From: Dyadobacter bucti
GTDB lineage: Bacteria; Bacteroidota; Bacteroidia; Cytophagales; Spirosomataceae
Direction: 5' to 3'
NCBI RefSeq assembly: GCF_005869225.1
Contig: NZ_SWFP01000003.1
Coordinates: forward strand, 186,001-250,000
DNA: 64,000 bases
The notes under the pieces were generated by a model. The model saw only the letters and a program-made list of their open reading frames with translations. It did not search any database and was not told the DNA's origin. Numbering within the stretch: the first letter of the stretch is position 1; each line of letters starts with the position of its first letter. This document shows, piece after piece, positions 27,233-36,209 of the stretch. Position numbers and translations under genes: made by a program.

Positions 27233-28186
27233 TTATGGACGGTACACAACTTGCCCGGAATTATACGCGGCAAAACAGCCTAATCCGCCGGTTATATTTG
27301 TATAAATCAAAGCAGGTTCAGTGAATGGGTTGTCCGAATTACGTCTGAGTTCAAGAGATCTGTGGTATTTAAAATAATGGACATCGGTGTTATACACATC
27401 CATGGTGACCATGATGATTTTACTTTTCGGGTAAATCGTGAATTTTCTGTCGTTCCCGAAATCATACACGATAACCCCCGGGAGCCGGCATCGTCCAATC
27501 GGTGATGTGAATAACGTGCCGTCCAGATTTGCATCACTCACAAAATCATTGCGCCCAATGGTTTCGTCCCAGTTGAAATTAAAACGGTTGCGGATTCTCA
27601 TTTCTCTGAATTCCTGTACCGTCGTCCCTGCCGGAATGCTGTATTCCAGATCTACGGAAGCCCTTACCCGGTAATAATTGGTATCGGCAACGATATCCTG
27701 CCAGCTCATTTTTACGGTAAGCGTAGTATCAGGATTAAATTCGCTGGCATTGTAAGAAGAATCGATTGTGTAGGTCTTTACCGCTACGTTTTTCCTTGGT
27801 ACAGTACATTTCGCCGACACAGATCTCTTGCCGTCTGTAACTGAAAGTGTGTAGGTTTTACCAGCTGCAATTGGGAAAGCAGCTCTTTCAATCGTGTAAA
27901 GCAAGCTTTCGGTGTCAAAAGGTATCGTAGCTTCTTTGGTGCCGTCTGAGATTTTGACAACGGCATTGAAAACTACATTTTCGCTTTCGGTTGCTTCCCC
28001 GAACAACGGTACCGACTCGGTCACCACTACGTTGATCCTGGCGGATTGAGGAGAAATAAAACACTGGACCACCAGTTTGGATTCAACTTTGGGGAGCTTG
28101 GATTCCGGAATAGTTGTGATCAGAGACTCGCAGGCTCCAAGTCCGGTTACCATCAGGATCAGCAAGGTTATATTCCGCAAGTTCAT
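27233..28186 (-). CDS. DUF4249 lipoprotein
   Basis: The 317-residue protein has a lipoprotein signal (NLRNITLLILMVTGLGACES). It matches DUF4249 by ESKLVVQCFISPQSARINVVVTES near the N-terminus, repeated beta-sandwich strands, and the C-terminal NPFTEPALIYTNITGGLGCFAAYNS. DUF4249 lipoproteins are encoded next to TonB-dependent receptors in Bacteroidota and probably form the surface partner of the receptor, in the role SusD has elsewhere; this role is inferred. The gene starts 10 bp after the receptor's stop. Confidence 0.9.
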   Translation of the reverse strand: MNLRNITLLILMVTGLGACESLITTIPESKLPKVESKLVVQCFISPQSARINVVVTESVPLFGEATESENVVFNAVVKISDGTKEATIPFDTESLLYTIERAAFPIAAGKTYTLSVTDGKRSVSAKCTVPRKNVAVKTYTIDSSYNASEFNPDTTLTVKMSWQDIVADTNYYRVRASVDLEYSIPAGTTVQEFREMRIRNRFNFNWDETIGRNDFVSDANLDGTLFTSPIGRCRLPGVIVYDFGNDRKFTIYPKSKIIMVTMDVYNTDVHYFKYHRSLELRRNSDNPFTEPALIYTNITGGLGCFAAYNSGQVVYRP

Positions 28187-28196
28187 TTGTAAAATC

Positions 28197-30605
28197 TTAG
28201 AATTTGAAATTGTAACTGAATGAAGGTAGCACCGGAAACAGCGAGTACCGTTTGAGTGTGTTTTTTGTTTTGACAGTAGTTCCCTCTGTTGTTGTCTCTT
28301 CCACTATATCATAGAAAAACGGGTTGCGACGGTTGTAGGCATTGTAAACGCCGAATTCCCAGGTTCGCTCGTGCCGTTTCTTTTTCTTGTGAAACTGGAT
28401 GGCAACATCCATTCGATGGAAAGCTTCCGCTCTAAAACTGTTTTTTTCGCCGTATTCGCTCACCCGCGGCCCGTTCCAGCCGATGGCCGTTTTTCCATTG
28501 GGGTACACCCGGTTTATGAAATTGTCGTTCACGCCCTGGTAGGTCGAAACCGGTAAGGTGAGTGCATTTCCTGTTCCATACACCCAGGTGGCGGACAAAG
28601 TGATTTTCTTGTTGATCTCGTAAATACCCACGACGGACAAATCATGGCGTCGGTCATAGCGGGGAAAAAAAGTTCTTCCAAAGTTCAGTTCCGGGAATTT
28701 CCAGTATGTCCAGGACAACGTGTACCCGATCCAGCCTGAGAATTTCCCTGTTTTTTTCTGGACTAAAAACTCAGCCCCGTATGACCATCCTTTACCGGCG
28801 GTAACATTGTCTTCCCAGCTCAGCTCGTTTGCATTCTCTCCGTTAATGCTAAGGAAAGAAGAGCCTTCCTTATAGTTGAGAATGTTGTTCATGTTCTTGT
28901 AGTAGCCTTCCAGCGTAAGCGTGAGGGCTGGCCTTTCCAGGTCTTTAGCAAAACCGACGGCAACCTGGCGCGATTGCTGAGGCGCCACGCGGTCGGTGGT
29001 AGGAACCCACAAATCGGTCGGTAGCCCCAGGCCGGTATTGGACAACAAGTGCACATATTGGTTCATCTGCGCATAAGAAGCTTTGAAAGAGAAATCCCTT
29101 GCAAGGCTCAGTGCGGCAGAAAACCTTGGTTCCGGCCGGATGTAATTTTTGGTTTGGGTCTGAAATAAGCTCATGCGAAACCCGATATTCATTTTCAGAA
29201 TATCCAGTGCCTGCCAGGTATCCTCCACATAAGCGCCTGCCTCAGTTGCGTGCACAGGTTCAACGGCTCTTTGAATCGGATCATCGACGAATGAACCGGC
29301 TATGGCAAAGGCGGAGGGTACGAACTTGTGAAAGGTAGCTTGCGCCCCGAATTTAACCGCATGCTTGGGGGAAGGGTAGAAATCGAAATCTGTTTTAATG
29401 GCAAAATCGCGGATTTTTGAATCATACCGCAGGCTGAACTCATCTTCTACAGTTCCATCGCCATTGATATCTCTGGCATAGCTCGAAACTCCGAAATTAA
29501 AATTGCTGAATATAAAAGAGGAATTGACAAAAAGCTTCTGGTTGATCAGGTGGTTCCAGCGCATGGTAGCGGTGGCATTTCCCCAATCCAGTCCGGCCTT
29601 GGTTACCGATAATGGGCCTGTTTCATTTGCATAGAATTTATCGCGCCCGAAATACCCGCTCATATAAAGTTTGTCTTTCGAGCCCAGGTCAAAATTCATC
29701 TTGGCATTAAGGTCATAAAAATAATAACCGGGCTTTACCTGGCTTTCGTCTCCTTTTTGCTGTTGTTTGATCAACGGGGCCGCAATGGCGTCGATGTAGG
29801 TCCGACGACCAGAAATGAGAAAAGATGATTTCTCTTTTTTAATTGGTCCTTCCAGCGTAAGCCGGGACGAAATAAGTCCGATCCCGCCTTCTCCGTGGAG
29901 TTTTTCCTTACTTCCTTCTTTCATATTCATTTCCAGCACCGATGAGAGCCTGCCGCCATAACGAGCCGGAAAGCCCCCCTTGGTCAGCTCCACACTCCGC
30001 AAAGCATCACTGTTGAATATGGAGAAAAAGCCAAAGAGGTGATTGGCATTATATACCACGGCGTCGTCGAGAATAATGAGGTTCTGGTCGGGTCCGCCGC
30101 CGCGCACGTACAGACCGGTTTGCCCCTCAGTCCCTTTCTGAACACCGGGCATCAATTGTAAAACCCTGAGCACATCCTTTTCTCCAAAAAAGGCCGGTAT
30201 TTTTTTTAACTGCGAAATTGGTACTTCCACCTGGCTCATCTGTGCCGACCGGCTTATATAATCCTCCTGCCGCCGGGCAGATACCACTACTTCTTCGAGC
30301 TGGTTGATGGTCGGTAAAAATATATTGATCTCAATATTTTTATTGAGATTGACCTTGCGGTCTGTTTTTTCATATCCAACAAACGAAAACGAAACAGTCG
30401 CTGTGTCAGTTGCTGGTAGTGTAAGAGAATAAAAGCCGTAGGTGTTCGTAACCGCACCGTAGGGTGTGCCGGCCACATACACGTTTACGCCAGGAAGTTG
30501 CTCCTGGCTTCCTTGTTCCTTTACAAATCCGCTTATTGTTATACGTTCCTGGCCGAATGAAAGAAATGAAATCAGTAAAAATATAAATGCAAAAGTCGAT
30601 CGCAT
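28197..30605 (-). CDS. TonB-dependent outer-membrane receptor with carboxypeptidase-like N-domain
   Basis: The 802-residue protein has a signal peptide, a CarboxypepD_reg-like beta-sandwich (about 22-105, ITISGFVKEQGSQEQLPGVNV), a plug domain (about 120-230, VLRVLQLMPGVQKGTEGQTG, GGGPDQNLIILDDAVVYN), and a 22-stranded barrel ending in FPVLPSFSYNFKF with the terminal aromatic residue needed for barrel insertion. The receptor takes up an unknown ligand using TonB energy. It forms a two-gene operon with the DUF4249 lipoprotein. The ATG at 30605 was preferred to the one two codons upstream. Confidence 0.93.
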   Translation of the reverse strand: MRSTFAFIFLLISFLSFGQERITISGFVKEQGSQEQLPGVNVYVAGTPYGAVTNTYGFYSLTLPATDTATVSFSFVGYEKTDRKVNLNKNIEINIFLPTINQLEEVVVSARRQEDYISRSAQMSQVEVPISQLKKIPAFFGEKDVLRVLQLMPGVQKGTEGQTGLYVRGGGPDQNLIILDDAVVYNANHLFGFFSIFNSDALRSVELTKGGFPARYGGRLSSVLEMNMKEGSKEKLHGEGGIGLISSRLTLEGPIKKEKSSFLISGRRTYIDAIAAPLIKQQQKGDESQVKPGYYFYDLNAKMNFDLGSKDKLYMSGYFGRDKFYANETGPLSVTKAGLDWGNATATMRWNHLINQKLFVNSSFIFSNFNFGVSSYARDINGDGTVEDEFSLRYDSKIRDFAIKTDFDFYPSPKHAVKFGAQATFHKFVPSAFAIAGSFVDDPIQRAVEPVHATEAGAYVEDTWQALDILKMNIGFRMSLFQTQTKNYIRPEPRFSAALSLARDFSFKASYAQMNQYVHLLSNTGLGLPTDLWVPTTDRVAPQQSRQVAVGFAKDLERPALTLTLEGYYKNMNNILNYKEGSSFLSINGENANELSWEDNVTAGKGWSYGAEFLVQKKTGKFSGWIGYTLSWTYWKFPELNFGRTFFPRYDRRHDLSVVGIYEINKKITLSATWVYGTGNALTLPVSTYQGVNDNFINRVYPNGKTAIGWNGPRVSEYGEKNSFRAEAFHRMDVAIQFHKKKKRHERTWEFGVYNAYNRRNPFFYDIVEETTTEGTTVKTKNTLKRYSLFPVLPSFSYNFKF

Positions 30606-30691
30606 AGGCAATACCTGCTGGCTTGTAAAATTACTTTGGTGAAAATATAGTACTATTTCAGCGTAACATCACTTTTGCATTTATAAATTTC

Positions 30692-32785
30692 CTAGCTACC
30701 CGATAACGCCTGACTTAAACCGCGATTTTCCAGCAAGTATTTAGGATCGGGTTTTCTGCCCCGGAATGATTCATACAATGCCATTGGCTCGTCGGTAGCG
30801 CCTTTTTCGAGTATGTTTTTGCGGAAAGATTTTGCTGTATGGGCATCAAATATATCCCCAGCTTCACCGAATGCGGCAAATGCATCGCAATCCAGCACCT
30901 CAGACCATATATAGCTATAATAACCAGCCGAATAGCCACCAGAAAACACATGCTGAAAATAGCTGCTGCGGTACCGCGGGGAGATCTGGCTAATGAGGCC
31001 CAGGCCTTCCATTTTTTGCTTCTCAAATAAAACCGGTTGTACCGTGGTGCCTGCCTGCAATGTATGATAGCTCATATCGAGCAGAGACGCAGCCAGGTAT
31101 TCAACTGTTGCAAATCCCTGGTTAAACTTCGATGCCTTTTTCATCTTATCGACCAGCGTAACCGGAATTATTTCCCCAGTCTGGTAATGCCTGGCGTAAG
31201 ATTTCAGCATTTCCGGCTCAAAAGCCCAGTGTTCCATAATCTGGGAAGGCAGCTCAACAAAATCCCTGGGCACCGAAGTGCCCGACAGCGTTTCAAATGT
31301 TACGTCCGATAGCAGCCCATGCAATGCATGTCCGAATTCGTGGAAAAGGGTTTCTACCTCGTCGGGCGTCAGTAATGCCGGTTCGTTGTCTACGGGTTTT
31401 GCATAATTGCATACAATTGAAATTACCGGGGCGATTCGCTGGCCGTCTTTCCGTTTTTGTCTGCGATAGGAAGTCATCCAGGCACCGCCGCGCTTCGAAT
31501 TTCGTGTAAAGAAATCCATATACAATATCCCTGTCAGCGTCCCGTCAGCTTCTTTTACCTCATAGGCTGTCACATCCTCATGGTATTTCGGGATTTCTGT
31601 AATTTCGGTAAAGGTTAACCCGTACAGTTTTTGCGCAACTGTGAAAATCCCGTCGCGGACATTTTCCAGTTTAAAATAAGGTTTTAGTTCTTCTGCATTG
31701 TAATTGTATTTGTCCATCCGCACTTTGTCGGCATAGTAAAACCAGTCGAAGGCTTGCAGTTTTTCATTTTTACCATTTTTGTCCATCAAAAGCTGCATTT
31801 CCGAGGCTTCATTTTTGGCTACCGGCAGTGCCGCTTTCCATAAAGAATCAAGAAGGTCGTACACCTGATTGGTCGTTTTGGCCATGCTTTCTTCCAGTAC
31901 ATATGCTGCGTGGGACTGGTAACCCAATAAAGCTGCTTTTTCTGCCCTTAATGCTGCGATTTGGACAACAATTTCATTGTTATCAAATTCATTGTTATGG
32001 TTGCAGCGATTGGTGTAGGCGACATATATTTTTTCCCGGAGCTGCCGGTCGTCGGCATATTGTAAAAATGGCATTACACTTGGATTATGCAGCGAAAATT
32101 TCCATTTGCCATCTTCTCCTGCATCTTTAGCAGCCTGGGCTGCTGCTGATTTCAGGGAATCGGGCAAACCTGAAAGTTGGGATTCCTGGTCGGCAATCAG
32201 CTCAAAGCTGTTCGTTTCAGCCAGTAAGTTCTGACCAAAACGGACAGTGAGGACGGAAAGCTCCTTGTTGATTTCACGCATTCTTAATTGGTGACCGGCG
32301 TCGAGATTAGCGCCGCTTCTTACAAATGCCTTGTAAGCTTTTTCCATCAGGCGCGCCTGCTCCGGTGTCAGGCCCAGTTCCGGTAACCGGTCGTTAACAC
32401 TTTTGACGCGTCTGAAAAGCGCCTCATTGAGATAAATGTCATCGCTGTGGCGGGAAAGTTCGGGCGCTATTTCTTTGGATATCGCTTCAATTTCCGGATT
32501 GGTGTTGGCCGACGAGAGGTTGAAGAAAACGGAAGCTACCTTTTTTAATAACTCTCCGCTTTCCTCCAGTGCGAGAATGGTATTTTCAAAGTCAGGAGCT
32601 GTTTCCTGCGCACAGATTTCAGTTATTTCATCTTGTTGTTTTTTCATACCCTGCCCGAATGCGGGCATAAAATGTTCGGGTCTGATGGCCTCAAACGGCG
32701 GTACCTGAAACGGTGTTTTGTATGGCTCTGAAAAAGGATTTTTAACTTCTTGCCCCTGAACAGATTCATTGAATGATATGGACAT
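30692..32785 (-). CDS. M3 family zinc metallopeptidase (Dcp/oligopeptidase A type)
   Basis: The 697-residue enzyme has the zinc motif FHEFGHALHG with His482, Glu483 and His486, followed by the third ligand in the DFVELPSQIMEHW block. The Dcp-like signature YMDFFTRNSKRGGAWM is present. M3 enzymes cleave short peptides or dipeptides from C-termini. There is no clear signal peptide at the chosen start, although many Bacteroidota copies are exported. The gene lies 86 bp upstream of the receptor start, on the same strand, but with its own stop and a long gap. Confidence 0.94.
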   Translation of the reverse strand: MSISFNESVQGQEVKNPFSEPYKTPFQVPPFEAIRPEHFMPAFGQGMKKQQDEITEICAQETAPDFENTILALEESGELLKKVASVFFNLSSANTNPEIEAISKEIAPELSRHSDDIYLNEALFRRVKSVNDRLPELGLTPEQARLMEKAYKAFVRSGANLDAGHQLRMREINKELSVLTVRFGQNLLAETNSFELIADQESQLSGLPDSLKSAAAQAAKDAGEDGKWKFSLHNPSVMPFLQYADDRQLREKIYVAYTNRCNHNNEFDNNEIVVQIAALRAEKAALLGYQSHAAYVLEESMAKTTNQVYDLLDSLWKAALPVAKNEASEMQLLMDKNGKNEKLQAFDWFYYADKVRMDKYNYNAEELKPYFKLENVRDGIFTVAQKLYGLTFTEITEIPKYHEDVTAYEVKEADGTLTGILYMDFFTRNSKRGGAWMTSYRRQKRKDGQRIAPVISIVCNYAKPVDNEPALLTPDEVETLFHEFGHALHGLLSDVTFETLSGTSVPRDFVELPSQIMEHWAFEPEMLKSYARHYQTGEIIPVTLVDKMKKASKFNQGFATVEYLAASLLDMSYHTLQAGTTVQPVLFEKQKMEGLGLISQISPRYRSSYFQHVFSGGYSAGYYSYIWSEVLDCDAFAAFGEAGDIFDAHTAKSFRKNILEKGATDEPMALYESFRGRKPDPKYLLENRGLSQALSGS

Positions 32786-32816
32786 GCTAATTGTGGAAAT
32801 GTTGAACTTTCAGCAC

Positions 32817-32846
32817 GCAATTTATCAATTCAATGAATAGCTGCAA
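32817..32846 (-). promoter_or_regulatory. Possible promoter of the M3 peptidase gene
   Basis: On the minus strand TTG (32846-32844), 19 bp, then TAAATTGC (32824-32817) partly fits TAnnTTTG. It lies 32 bp before the ATG. Confidence 0.35.
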
Positions 32847-32856
32847 GGGTAGCAGA

Positions 32857-33627
32857 TTATTTCAGGCTCAGGGCTTCTTCTTCCACATTGTTTCTTAGAA
32901 TAAGACCGGAAGAGACACTCGCGAGTACGAGTCTTAGTTCGTCGCTGATGTTTTTCTTAAACCACACTTTACCGTTATTGATGGTAGAGACCGCCCCGAT
33001 CACCTTGCCGTCGAGCTGGAATTCGTAACCGTAAACGTCATTTTGGGTTATGAAACTGCTGGAACCTTCCAGTTCGCGTATTCCGGCAATATCTACACGC
33101 GTTTTGCCAGACTGAATAAAACCGACTGTTTTGTTTTTTGTCATGCTCCGATTGGCGCCATCGACATTATGTACTACAAAATCCCAGGGCTGACTGTCGT
33201 TATTCAGTTTTACCGAGCCGGCGAAATAATTTTTGTAGTGAAGAGAAACTGCGAAAAAATCTTCCAGCGGCTGATATTCTGTTTCCTTAAACCGGCTTAC
33301 CAGTGCAACTTCCGCCGAGGTACCGTTTGCACCAAATTGCTGAAAACTGATCTTTTCTTTGGCCCCATTGAACTTGACAATGAAAGGAATTGAGTACCCG
33401 AAAGTCCAGCCGCGTTTCACTTTGCTGGTTTTGAAATCGCCAAATGATATGACCTGCCCGATTTGTGAACCTTGCCTGCCTTTTACTGAATAAATTTCCG
33501 TTTCGTTTTTAAGGTCATTGTCCACCGCCAGTTCGGCAGTGCGGCATGAAAAAAGGAACACAGTGAAAAGAAGTAGGGAAAAAGTAGTTTTTGTTAGAAG
33601 TAAACTGGAATTGAGTATTTGTTTCAT
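32857..33627 (-). CDS. Lipoprotein of unknown function
   Basis: The 256-residue protein has a lipoprotein signal ending in FLFSC near residue 28. The mature part is rich in beta-strand-forming residues and in the words GYSIPFIVKFNG, QPWDFVVHNVDG and GYEFQLDGKVIGAVS. I do not recognise a family. It ends 31 bp upstream of the M3 peptidase promoter on the same strand. Nothing suggests a reaction or ligand. Confidence 0.7.
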   Translation of the reverse strand: MKQILNSSLLLTKTTFSLLLFTVFLFSCRTAELAVDNDLKNETEIYSVKGRQGSQIGQVISFGDFKTSKVKRGWTFGYSIPFIVKFNGAKEKISFQQFGANGTSAEVALVSRFKETEYQPLEDFFAVSLHYKNYFAGSVKLNNDSQPWDFVVHNVDGANRSMTKNKTVGFIQSGKTRVDIAGIRELEGSSSFITQNDVYGYEFQLDGKVIGAVSTINNGKVWFKKNISDELRLVLASVSSGLILRNNVEEEALSLK

Positions 33628-33817
33628 CGCTAATGATTAATTATGTTCTATCAGCCTGAAACGTCAATTCAATTGAAGGTTGTAAGGCAGGGGATATTTT
33701 GTGTGAACGGTCAAAAGAAGTCCCCTGGATCTGATTTGCGATAGCTGCGTGAAAATTCCCCATTCTTATTTTTTGAACGAAAAATCCAAACAGCAAATTT
33801 TAACCGATCGCCGACCG

Positions 33818-34738
33818 CTATTTCACTCCTTTAACCTTCATTTTTAGCCCATATACCGCCGTTTCTGCTGTGATAAACAGCATATCCCGGTTTTTACCAC
33901 CAAAACAAATATTAGCCGTCCAGCCATTGTGCACCGGGAAATGAGCGATTTGCTCACCTTTCTTATCAAAAACAGTTACTCCCTTGCCTGTAATGTAAAG
34001 ATTTCCTTCTTCATCCAGGATCATGCCGTCTGAACCTTTTGGTACAAAAAGCGTGCGGTTAGCGAGTGAGCCATCTTTTTGTATGTCGTAGACATAGGTT
34101 TTGTTGTCGCCAATGTCAGCTACATAGAGTTTTTTGCCGTCAGAAGTACCGATGATACCGTTTGGTTTTTTGAGCTTTTCATCCACCCGCACCAGTTTTT
34201 TATGGTCGGGGCTGAGGTAATACACATGTTCGCCATCCTGCTGCATAGCCGGGTCGCGTTTCCAGTAATCGCGTTTGTAAAGCGGATCGGTGAGGTAAAT
34301 GCCGCCTTTTGTATCGATCCAGAGATCGTTGGGGCCGTTGAGCAATTTGCCGTCATAGTCTTTTACCAAAACAGTCGGTTTCCCATTTTTATCAAAAGAC
34401 CAGACCTGGTTATCTTCATCTGAGCAAGCCACCAGGTTTCCTTTTTTATCGAAATACATTCCGTTTGCACGGCCGGCCTTATCTGAAAAAACACTGAACT
34501 TCCCGGACTCCGCATCCCAGCGAATGATCTTGTTGTTGGGCTGATCGGTAAAAAATACATTTCCGTCTTTGTCCGGCACGGGGCCTTCGGTGAATTTATA
34601 GCCATCACCCAATTTTTCCATCTGGGCGCCCGGCGCAACGATTGATTTTGAATCCATAATTTGTGCTGAAAGTGACGCAGGAGAAAGTAGTATTGCTACG
34701 CCTAGTATGATCGAATAAAAGTTTGTTGGTTTTTTCAT
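33818..34738 (-). CDS. SMP-30/gluconolactonase family protein, exported
   Basis: The 306-residue protein has a signal peptide (KKPTNFYSIILGVAILLSPASLSAQ) and a six-bladed propeller of the SMP-30 type: KFTEGPVPDKDGNVFFTDQP, NGMYFDKKGNLVACSDEDN, LLNGPNDLWIDTKGGIYLTDP, KKPNGIIGTSDGKKLYVAD and SDGMILDEEGNLYITGKG. The EGP glutamate, the GPND asparagine and the SDG aspartate fit the metal-binding site. Such proteins open sugar lactones, such as gluconolactone, in the periplasm. Given the number of exported sugar dehydrogenases nearby, lactone hydrolysis is plausible but unproven. Confidence 0.92.
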   Translation of the reverse strand: MKKPTNFYSIILGVAILLSPASLSAQIMDSKSIVAPGAQMEKLGDGYKFTEGPVPDKDGNVFFTDQPNNKIIRWDAESGKFSVFSDKAGRANGMYFDKKGNLVACSDEDNQVWSFDKNGKPTVLVKDYDGKLLNGPNDLWIDTKGGIYLTDPLYKRDYWKRDPAMQQDGEHVYYLSPDHKKLVRVDEKLKKPNGIIGTSDGKKLYVADIGDNKTYVYDIQKDGSLANRTLFVPKGSDGMILDEEGNLYITGKGVTVFDKKGEQIAHFPVHNGWTANICFGGKNRDMLFITAETAVYGLKMKVKGVK

Positions 34739-35098
34739 AATAAAAAACATGCCGTTAGGATTGTGCCCTGCAAGTTTATAAAGCGAGGAGGCTGCACAAG
34801 TTTACTTGTTTCGATCAATAGGAATCAAAACTACGCGCCAAAATACCTTTCGAAAACTGATACCTGTCTTTCAATCATTTCATAGAAACAATGTTGCCAC
34901 AAACGCTTTGCTTTATCGAAATAAGGCTCAGAAAATTTTCCGGACTAACCTTCGCTTTTGCAATGCATGATGAATATCGGGCAGTTATCGGGCGACCCTA
35001 TCAATAAATACGGGAGGCTACAAGGAACTGGTACGACGTATAGGTAGCAGGGGTTGTAGTTTTTATTAAGTTTTTAATCGTCATTTTACACACACCAT
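34739..35098. promoter_or_regulatory. 360-bp divergent intergenic region
   Basis: The gap separates the divergent SMP-30 and acyl-ACP-reductase-like genes. For the minus strand, TTG (34799-34797), 18 bp and TAAACTTG (34778-34771) make a good promoter. A 6-bp inverted repeat, ACAAGT-TT-ACTTGT (34796-34809), overlaps its -33 region and could be an operator. No clear promoter was found for the plus strand and no gene lies in the gap. Confidence 0.5.
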
Positions 35099-36184
35099 AT
35101 GAAGAAATTTGCTTTTCTGGTGCATCTGCGTGATAATTATCGCAAGGATCTGGGAGAACTTGCAGCCCCGCTGGGCTACATTCCCGACCCGGTTTACCGA
35201 TATCTGTTAAAAAATCGCCCATTGAAACCATTTGTGTGGAGCAACGTAACGCTGACGCCGGGCGCGAAGGAGCCGGAAGGTTTTGTGATCATGCTTCCTT
35301 ATTCGGGCGCTCAGCTGATCGAACAGCAAAAACTGATGTTGCCTCTGGTTATGAGTGCCATGAAACTGGCAAAAGCAAAAGGTGCGGAAATTATGGGGCT
35401 GGGTGCGCTAAGCTCTCCGATAACACTAGGGGGGAAGTTACTCATCAATAATCCGCACTTGTCTGTCACCAATGGAAATGCTTTTACGGCTGTAATCACT
35501 CACGAACGAATTACCGGCTTGATTAAGGATTATCCTAATAACCGCCCTGTGATCGCTCTGGTAGGCGCAACGGGCAGCGTAGGCTCGCTGGTGAGTATGC
35601 TGCTGGCCAAGCATAATCCTGGTTACGAATACCTGCTCATCGCGCGAAATCAAAACAGGCTGAACGGACTCGCCAATAAAATGCGTGATTTCAATTCAGA
35701 AAACCGGATTTCGATTTCGCAGAATATCGGATGTGTTAAAAAAGCAGACATAGTTGTATTGCTTACAACGGCCGCAGAATGTCTTTTGCAAGCGCATCAG
35801 CTGAAAGTGAACGCTGTTGTGCTCGACGATACGCAGCCGCGCAATACTCACCCGGGTATTTTGTTCGAACGGCCTGATGTCACTGTCATTGACGGAGGGC
35901 TGGTATCGATCCCGCATTTGAAATGTACGCGGGGTGGGATCGGCTTGCCGGCGGGGCTATCCTACGCCTGCCTGGCCGAAACGATGCTGCTTGCAAAGGC
36001 GGGTTATGAAGGCCATTTCAGTATTGGGAACCCCACGCTGGAGCAGGCGGAGTTTATCCGGAGTGTTGCCGAAAGGTTTGATGATCTGGGGTTTAAGGTC
36101 GCGCAGGATCACAGTTTTGGAAAGCCGCTGTGCGCGAAGCCTGTTTCAGTTTCAAAAAGGGTTTTCCGGAATTATAACGACTAG
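35099..36184 (+). CDS. Acyl-ACP-reductase-like dehydrogenase (COG5322 type)
   Basis: This 361-residue protein aligns from end to end, by memory, with the cyanobacterial long-chain acyl-ACP reductase. Matching blocks are GLGALSSPI, TNGNAFTA, the NAD(P) motif VALVGATGSVGS (156-162), ARNQNRLNGL and YACLAETMLLAKAGY. Cys291 in YACLAE corresponds to the cysteine that forms the acyl-enzyme in the cyanobacterial protein. That enzyme reduces acyl-ACP to fatty aldehyde. Whether this protein does the same is inferred; the group is also labelled predicted amino acid dehydrogenase. No aldehyde-deformylating oxygenase is adjacent. The next gene starts 25 bp downstream. Confidence 0.78.
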   Translation: MKKFAFLVHLRDNYRKDLGELAAPLGYIPDPVYRYLLKNRPLKPFVWSNVTLTPGAKEPEGFVIMLPYSGAQLIEQQKLMLPLVMSAMKLAKAKGAEIMGLGALSSPITLGGKLLINNPHLSVTNGNAFTAVITHERITGLIKDYPNNRPVIALVGATGSVGSLVSMLLAKHNPGYEYLLIARNQNRLNGLANKMRDFNSENRISISQNIGCVKKADIVVLLTTAAECLLQAHQLKVNAVVLDDTQPRNTHPGILFERPDVTVIDGGLVSIPHLKCTRGGIGLPAGLSYACLAETMLLAKAGYEGHFSIGNPTLEQAEFIRSVAERFDDLGFKVAQDHSFGKPLCAKPVSVSKRVFRNYND

Positions 36185-36209
36185 GTTTTTTGAATATAAA
36201 CTGTTTGAT

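Noticed and set aside
35934..36209. 92-codon in-frame extension of the NDH-2-like gene
   Set aside because: This part is the shadow of the preceding gene; the FAD motif starts right after the ATG at 36210.
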